The notes below the pieces were generated by a model. The model was not told the origin of the DNA. It searched no databases and saw only the letters and a list, made by a program, of their open reading frames with translations. DNA of 8,801 bases from Candidatus Heimdallarchaeota archaeon (GTDB lineage: Archaea > Asgardarchaeota > Heimdallarchaeia > Heimdallarchaeales > Heimdallarchaeaceae). Position numbers and translations under genes: made by a program. The stretch spans positions 1 through 8,801 of the forward strand of contig DAOVRE010000051.1 of assembly GCA_030628305.1 (NCBI GenBank), given 5' to 3'. This document shows positions 1 to 5,298 of the stretch, one piece after another (the first letter of the stretch is position 1; each line of letters begins with the position of its first letter).

Positions 1-2
1 AA

Positions 3-56
3 CATGGTGAAAAACGTGAAATTTCAACAATGCCTAAAAAGGCTATAGCAGGTTAG
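3..56 (+). CDS. C-terminal end of an upstream gene, probably an OppD-like ABC ATPase (partial)
   Basis: The frame starting at position 3 is open from the window edge and reads HGEKREISTMPKKAIAG before a TAG stop at 54-56. The other two forward frames give a stop at 8-10 or an unconvincing peptide ending at the TAG at 46-48. The tail is too short to identify by sequence. Its TAG stop is embedded in the ribosome binding site of the next gene, an OppF-type ATPase, so the two are surely co-transcribed. In peptide transporter operons the gene just before oppF is usually oppD, so an OppD-like ATPase is the best guess from context. Confidence 0.55.
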   Translation, partial: HGEKREISTMPKKAIAG

Positions 57-59
57 GTG
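54..59 (+). promoter_or_regulatory. Ribosome binding site overlapping the upstream stop codon
   Basis: TAGGTG at 54-59 contains both the TAG stop of the upstream gene and a GGTG Shine-Dalgarno core, nine bases before the ATG at 69. GGTG is the typical archaeal form. The overlap suggests translational coupling. It supports ATG 69 as the real start. Confidence 0.6.
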
Positions 60-68
60 TAAAAGAAA

Positions 69-1289
69 ATGAGTTCAGAATCATTTATAGAAAAAATCGC
101 TTCAAAACAAGAAGAAAAAGGGTTAATATCCGACAGAATCAGAACAAAAGTTATGGAAGAAGATGTTGTTCTGGAAGTTATCAACCTCAAGAAATTCTTT
201 AACATTCCAATTCCTTTTGAAACTACTTGGTTTATGCTAGCATTCGTTGCAGCGGTGGTAGTGTTTGCTTTTAATATAACAATAGGATTAAGCATAATGG
301 GTGGAGTAGTTGTACTTTACTTCCTATTGCCAAATATACCCCCATTCAATAAGCGACCAAAAGTAGCCCATCTTAAAGCAGTAGATGGTATAGATTTACA
401 CATTCGTAAAGGAAAAATAGTTGGGCTAGTAGGAGAATCAGGTTGTGGAAAAAGCACAGCAGCAAAAACAATAATCAGATTACTAGAACCAACAGCAGGA
501 TCAGTATATTTCAAGAGAATAGACATAAATCGTCTAACCTCTGTAGAGATGAAAGAAATAAGAAGGCATCTACAGATTGTATTCCAAGATCCATATGCAT
601 CTTTGAATCCTCGAGCAACAGCACATGATATAATTATAGAACCATTCGCGATACACGGAGTAGCATCAGGAGACGAAGCAAGTTACAAAGTGTTGTCACT
701 GCTAAAAGATGTAGGATTAGCGCCACATCACGCATATAGGTACCCACATGAATTCTCAGGAGGGCAGAGACAAAGATTGGGAATTGCAAGGGCCCTAGCA
801 CTCGAACCAGACTTTATTGTAATGGACGAACCAGTTTCGAATCTTGACGTTTCCGTCCGTGCAGCTATCATTCAGCTTATTCTCGAGCTCCAGAACAAGA
901 TGGGTCTTACTTACCTTTTCATTGCTCACGATCTTTCTTTAGTTAAAATCCTTTGTGACGAAACTAACGTTATGTATCTCGGCAAAATCATGGAATCTGG
1001 TACCTCTGACGAAATCTTTGAAAATATGATGCATCCTTACACCAAAGCATTAATTTCAGCTGTTCCTATTGCTGACCCCACCAAGCGTTCCAAGAAGATT
1101 TTCCTTACTGGTGATATCCCCACTCCTATCAATCCTCCTCCCGGTTGCAAATTCCAAACTCGCTGCCCCCTCGTTTCTGACATTTGTCGTCTTGAGGAAC
1201 CCCCAGCTAGATGGTATAGCAAGTCTCACGTTGCTTACTGCCACAACATTGAAGGTGGAGAGGAAAGTCCCGAAGCTTACGCTAAATAA
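69..1289 (+). CDS. Oligopeptide/dipeptide ABC transporter ATP-binding protein (OppF/DppF type) with an inserted membrane hairpin
   Basis: Nucleotide-binding subunit that powers uptake of peptides through an Opp/Dpp importer on the inner face of the membrane. In 406 residues the complete ATPase set is visible: Walker A GESGCGKST (122-130), Q-loop Gln173 in VFQDP, signature FSGGQRQR (229-236), Walker B FIVMDEP (249-255), D-loop SNLD (257-260) and switch His287. The C-terminal oligopeptide-transporter extension follows (HPYTKAL at 322-328), with Cys360, Cys366, Cys373 and Cys391 in the spacing linked to a [4Fe-4S] site in related OppD proteins. The family usually has about 15 residues between the LEVINLKKFF strand and the LKAVDGI strand. 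Here there are about 55, including two hydrophobic stretches (about 53-70 and 71-88) that look like a transmembrane hairpin. Codon choice changes abruptly near codon 256. The exact substrate cannot be read from the sequence; oppF versus dppF is not resolved. Confidence 0.93.
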   Translation: MSSESFIEKIASKQEEKGLISDRIRTKVMEEDVVLEVINLKKFFNIPIPFETTWFMLAFVAAVVVFAFNITIGLSIMGGVVVLYFLLPNIPPFNKRPKVAHLKAVDGIDLHIRKGKIVGLVGESGCGKSTAAKTIIRLLEPTAGSVYFKRIDINRLTSVEMKEIRRHLQIVFQDPYASLNPRATAHDIIIEPFAIHGVASGDEASYKVLSLLKDVGLAPHHAYRYPHEFSGGQRQRLGIARALALEPDFIVMDEPVSNLDVSVRAAIIQLILELQNKMGLTYLFIAHDLSLVKILCDETNVMYLGKIMESGTSDEIFENMMHPYTKALISAVPIADPTKRSKKIFLTGDIPTPINPPPGCKFQTRCPLVSDICRLEEPPARWYSKSHVAYCHNIEGGEESPEAYAK

Positions 1290-1322
1290 TTATTTTTATT
1301 CTCCCTTTTCTTTTATTTTATT
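1290..1322 (+). terminator. T-rich 3' end between convergent genes (putative terminator)
   Basis: Only six bases separate the TAA of the ABC ATPase gene (1287-1289) from the opposing stop (1296-1298). The plus strand is rich in T over 1290-1322, with runs of four to five T broken by A or C and no clear hairpin. Archaeal transcription commonly stops at such T tracts. On the minus strand the same bases encode the lysine-rich tail of the neighbouring protein, which also explains the composition, so the call is tentative. Confidence 0.35.
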
Positions 1323-1994
1323 ATAGTATTTACTGTAAATTAGTGTCGCTATTAACACTACTTCGATTACTGTTGCTACTAGTAATATAGAAGTTTTCCA
1401 AGTCAATGGAAAAAGCGTTGTTTCCCCCCAATTCACTGGTGTACTCTGAAATACCATTGATGATTGATTATTCTCGAATTCAACAATAGTGTTGTAGACA
1501 CATACTCCAAACGTATAGTACTCTTCGCTAAATCCATCTATTTCATTTCTGAAAGTGTATTCTCCATCTGGGGGGGCTGTTTTGTTGTAACTTTCAATTA
1601 TTAAATCTACATATGAAACAATTCCGCTAATTCCCGGTGCTAGTTTATGTACGGTACAAACAAAAAGTGCAAAATAGCTTACATGATAAATATATTCGTC
1701 TTCTACCCATTCTATTGTCACTGTTGGATCAAAGAGATTCGAATGAGCAGTTCCAATTTCCAGTTCGCGGTTATTAGGATTCCAAATTTCGTTTAACATC
1801 ATTATACGAAAAGAAACACTTGTTTCATACCGAGATGGGGGATAATCTGGAAAATTAATTTCAATTGTTTTTATATAAATATCAGAGTTTGTTTGAATAA
1901 GAAGGGAATACCTACAGCTAAACCAACAATTAAAATCATGGATAAAGAGATAAGAACTCTTTTTGTCTTTGTGCTTATCCTCATAGTTCATCAT
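1296..1994 (-). CDS. Hypothetical membrane-anchored protein, apparently frameshifted near its N terminus
   Basis: No family recognised. The open frame (232 codons) encodes a beta-rich, aromatic-rich middle of about 165 residues with two possible N-glycosylation sequons (NKT and NQS). A C-terminal transmembrane helix follows (ILLVATVIEVVLIATLIY) and then a lysine-rich cytoplasmic tail, so an extracytoplasmic domain is likely. The first 35 residues of this frame (many Cys, Trp and His) look unnatural. An overlapping frame starting at ATG 1984 reads MRISTKTKRV and then LISLSMILIVGLAVGIPFLF, a textbook signal anchor, but hits TAA at 1873-1871. Joining it to the main frame near 1886-1900 gives a sensible protein of about 230 residues with a helix at each end. 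That means a lost base, a sequencing error or, less likely, recoding. The purine-rich leader shows no clear Shine-Dalgarno. Real gene: fairly sure; function unknown. Confidence 0.6.
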   Translation of the reverse strand: MMNYEDKHKDKKSSYLFIHDFNCWFSCRYSLLIQTNSDIYIKTIEINFPDYPPSRYETSVSFRIMMLNEIWNPNNRELEIGTAHSNLFDPTVTIEWVEDEYIYHVSYFALFVCTVHKLAPGISGIVSYVDLIIESYNKTAPPDGEYTFRNEIDGFSEEYYTFGVCVYNTIVEFENNQSSMVFQSTPVNWGETTLFPLTWKTSILLVATVIEVVLIATLIYSKYYNKIKEKGE

Positions 1995-2106
1995 ATTATG
2001 CTCTTTTTCTTATTAAAACCATTCCTTTTCTTTTCCTTTTCTTTCTTTTTTTATTCTCACTCTTGTTCTTTCTTTCCTTAGATATTGAAAAATCCTTACT
2101 ATTTTA

Positions 2107-2154
2107 AATAAGATTTCAGTATTGTTAAATCCAATCTATTTGAAGAATCTTATT
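2107..2154. repeat. Spaced inverted repeat, 9-bp arms
   Basis: AATAAGATT (2107-2115) and AATCTTATT (2146-2154) are perfect reverse complements separated by 30 bases. They lie between the two divergent promoters, so they could be a regulator binding site. The arms are AT-rich and could arise by chance. Confidence 0.3.
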
Positions 2155-2187
2155 AGTAAAAAGCATTTTTTTTCAGCTAGGATTTTA

Positions 2188-2201
2188 ACAAGGTTTATTA
2201 A
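2188..2201 (+). promoter_or_regulatory. Putative archaeal promoter (BRE/TATA) of the coiled-coil operon
   Basis: ACAAGG followed by TTTATTAA (2194-2201) resembles a purine-rich BRE followed by a TATA box. A start site about 25 bases downstream would leave a leader of about 40 bases before the ATG at 2264. Judged by eye only. Confidence 0.35.
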
Positions 2202-2263
2202 TTTAGTTTCAGAATATTAGTTGTTATTTATTCACGGAATTAAGGTTTTGTGAGGAATACATC

Positions 2264-3016
2264 ATGAGTAGAGTAAATCTTGAATCGGCTCAAAATAATG
2301 TTGAGCGTGTAACTACTAATCTTAATGAGCTTCAACAGTTTCTTTCTAGCAAGAAAGACGAAGTAGCGACAAAGATTAGTGAAATCAATGGAATTCTATC
2401 TACTTACTTCAAACAAGCTGATGAGCTCAATCAACTTATTGCTCAAGAAGAAGAGAAGAAGAGCAATAACACCACTGAATTAAATCAACTCAATCAGAAA
2501 TTACAAGAACTTACCCATAATAAAGACGTACTCCAGTCAGAGATTTCAAGTAAGCAAAAAGATATCCAACAGCTCTTGAATCTTATTATGGAAAGGGAGC
2601 AAATTTCTACAGAGCTTAAAATGCAAGTAGATTCTCTTACTGAAAAGATGTCTGGTTTCAAAAGGAAAATAGAAGAACTAGATGTTCTTAGTCAATCAAC
2701 TTCTAGCGAGACATCTGAAGCTATTAGAAGCAAAGAAATCCGATTAGCAGATTTGAACGGTCAATATACAATGATGATTTCACGTTCAAAAGCTTTGAAG
2801 TATTTAGTCAAGAAGGATATTGTGGTTTTACCTGAAGTTCAGGTTATCCGCAGTTTAACTACCCCAGGCATTAACACAGAGGAGAATCTTAAGAAGATGT
2901 CTGGAGTTTCTGAACAGATAATAAGAAACATTCTTGTTGAACTTGCTAAACGAGAAATAATTACTTACGAATCTCATACAGGAAAATTCCAAGTTATAAC
3001 AGAGATTGATATTTAG
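2264..3016 (+). CDS. Coiled-coil protein with a C-terminal winged-helix domain (first of a pair)
   Basis: A 250-residue soluble protein of unknown function. Residues 1 to about 165 are almost wholly heptad-like, rich in Glu, Lys, Gln, Leu and Ser with no proline, which predicts a long coiled coil. Residues about 178-247 (from LKYLVKKDIVVLPE to KFQVI) have the helix-helix-helix-wing pattern of a winged helix, with the recognition-helix region near SGVSEQIIRNILVELAKREI (213-232) and a wing around TYESHTGKFQVI. There is no signal peptide or membrane helix. The start is supported by GAGG (2252-2255), eight bases before the ATG. The next gene has the same architecture and follows after nine bases, so the two are probably one operon and may form a hetero-oligomer. 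Chromosome organisation, transcription control or an ESCRT/cytoskeleton-like scaffold are all possible; the sequence does not decide. Confidence 0.85.
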   Translation: MSRVNLESAQNNVERVTTNLNELQQFLSSKKDEVATKISEINGILSTYFKQADELNQLIAQEEEKKSNNTTELNQLNQKLQELTHNKDVLQSEISSKQKDIQQLLNLIMEREQISTELKMQVDSLTEKMSGFKRKIEELDVLSQSTSSETSEAIRSKEIRLADLNGQYTMMISRSKALKYLVKKDIVVLPEVQVIRSLTTPGINTEENLKKMSGVSEQIIRNILVELAKREIITYESHTGKFQVITEIDI

Positions 3017-3020
3017 GTGA
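3015..3020 (+). promoter_or_regulatory. Ribosome binding site overlapping a stop codon; decides the downstream start
   Basis: AGGTGA at 3015-3020 overlaps the TAG stop of the first coiled-coil gene (3014-3016) and ends five bases before the ATG at 3026. The GTG at 3017 lies inside this motif and has no Shine-Dalgarno of its own at the right distance, so ATG 3026 is the likelier start. The design matches the junction at 54-69. Confidence 0.6.
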
Positions 3021-3025
3021 ACGAT

Positions 3026-3781
3026 ATGGCAGAAGAAGAAAGAATGATAACAATTATTGGTGACATCAAACGTGATGTAGAGGAATTAACTTCCCGAAAT
3101 ACTTCAGTTATTTCAAACACTAATCAAACATTAGAATCTATAATAGATGATATTAGAGCAATTCCTGAGTATGTTAATACGCTCAAAAAGAATCTAAAAG
3201 ATCTAAAGCAAGTTAATGCAGACTTGGAGCAACAAATAATTCAAACCAATCAAGCAATTGAAACGGTTTCTGCTGAAATTGAGATTAATAGAAGTAAGAA
3301 AAGAGAGTTAGAGGAAACTGAGATAGAGAAGAGAAACAAAAAACAGGATCTTGAAGCTAGCATATCTAATCAGCAAAATGAAAAGAATAGGCTGGAGCAA
3401 GAACTAGAACATCTTTCAAGCTCAGCAAAGAACAAAGAAGAGGCTTACAACCATCTAGAAGTGAAATCTAAACAAGATCTCGAGGACATGGAACAAAAAA
3501 TTAACGAATCTCAAGCAATTCTTACACAAGCAAAAGAAGATAACAAGCTTATTGTTTATCTCATGGATGCTGGATTACTTGATGTCCCAGAAGCTGAGAT
3601 AGTGTCAATTGTTGCTTCCTCCCCAGATGGATTAAAACTTGATGAAATTAAAAGCAAGGTTACTATGGCTACTGTTAGAGTTCAACCTGTTCTTAATAAC
3701 TTGCTTGAGAAAGTACTGGAATATGATAGTTATTCAGATTCCTATAGAATTCTGGAAGCTCTCAGAAAAGAATTCCATTAA
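3026..3781 (+). CDS. Coiled-coil protein with a C-terminal winged-helix domain (second of a pair)
   Basis: A 251-residue soluble protein (254 if translation began at GTG 3017, which is disfavoured). After a short acidic start, residues from about 12 to 175 form a long Glu/Lys/Gln/Asn-rich coiled coil. The C terminus, from LMDAGLLDVPEAEIVSIVAS to DSYRIL, fits a winged helix: strand/helix entry, a helical pair (LDEIKSKV and VQPVLNNLLEKVLEY) and a short wing. The C-terminal domain aligns over 65 residues with that of the preceding gene (shared LPE/VPE entry, L..L helix spacing and Y.S wing), though exact identities are few. The two are therefore probably old tandem paralogues. No catalytic motif is visible. 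The hairpin and T tract just after the stop mark the end of the operon. Function unknown; a DNA-binding scaffold or partner of the first protein is the natural inference. Confidence 0.85.
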   Translation: MAEEERMITIIGDIKRDVEELTSRNTSVISNTNQTLESIIDDIRAIPEYVNTLKKNLKDLKQVNADLEQQIIQTNQAIETVSAEIEINRSKKRELEETEIEKRNKKQDLEASISNQQNEKNRLEQELEHLSSSAKNKEEAYNHLEVKSKQDLEDMEQKINESQAILTQAKEDNKLIVYLMDAGLLDVPEAEIVSIVASSPDGLKLDEIKSKVTMATVRVQPVLNNLLEKVLEYDSYSDSYRILEALRKEFH

Positions 3782-3797
3782 GTATGACTTAAACTCT

Positions 3798-3825
3798 AAA
3801 AGGGGATTTTTCCTTTTTATTTTTT
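3798..3825 (+). terminator. Hairpin plus T tract ending the coiled-coil operon
   Basis: AAAAGG (3798-3803) pairs with CCTTTT (3812-3817) around a short loop, with possible extra G-U pairs, and runs straight into a T-rich stretch (3814-3825). It lies 17 bases after the stop of the second coiled-coil gene, with gdhA still about 90 bases away, so it probably separates the two transcripts. Confidence 0.55.
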
Positions 3826-3851
3826 CTCTGAGAATTACAGAGATAGCATAA

Positions 3852-3861
3852 TTTTTTTAAA
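3852..3861 (+). promoter_or_regulatory. Possible TATA box for gdhA
   Basis: TTTTTTTAAA at 3852-3861 lies 55 bases before the gdhA ATG, after the upstream terminator. A start site near 3886 would leave a leader of about 30 bases that includes the Shine-Dalgarno. The match to the archaeal consensus is only fair; TATAATAC at 3889-3896 is a second candidate but sits very close to the start codon. Confidence 0.25.
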
Positions 3862-3903
3862 CAGAGAAGAAAACAAAGCTCAATCCGTATAATACATATG
3901 TAA

Positions 3904-5256
<1,353 letters not shown>

Positions 5257-5262
5257 TAGAAT

Positions 5263-5298
5263 ATTTCGACTAAACGTCGAAATTTCTTATCTTTTTTT
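5263..5298 (+). terminator. Intrinsic-type terminator after gdhA
   Basis: ATTTCGAC (5263-5270) and GTCGAAAT (5276-5283) form a perfect 8-bp stem with a five-base loop, seven bases after the gdhA stop. TTCTTATC and then seven T (5292-5298) follow on the plus strand. The hairpin is symmetrical, so it could also act on the converging minus-strand gene, but that side lacks a T run. Confidence 0.7.

Larger units (their letters stand above)
1995..2263. other. Divergent intergenic region
   Basis: These 269 bases separate the minus-strand membrane protein from the plus-strand coiled-coil operon. They hold an uninterrupted 31-base pyrimidine tract on the plus strand (2022-2052), a spaced 9-bp inverted repeat (2107-2154), a run of eight T (2166-2173) and a TATA-like box facing the operon. 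On the minus strand, TATTTAAAAT (2110-2101) could serve as the TATA box of the membrane protein, giving a purine-rich leader of roughly 95 bases. No credible gene or structured RNA was seen. Confidence 0.5.

Noticed and set aside
1037..1326. Open frames of 60-85 codons on both strands over the 3' half of the ABC ATPase gene
   Set aside because: They overlap a gene with clear family motifs, lack ribosome binding sites and show no recognisable domain; their composition reflects the T/C-rich codons of the real gene.
1886..1900. Programmed frameshift site in the small membrane protein gene
   Set aside because: In the frame of the signal anchor the codons are TTC AAA CAA ACT, which do not form a canonical X XXY YYZ slippery heptamer, and no clear pseudoknot follows; mutation or read error is simpler.
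3017..3025. GTG at 3017 as start of the second coiled-coil gene
   Set aside because: The GTG is part of the AGGTGA ribosome binding site that is properly spaced for ATG 3026.
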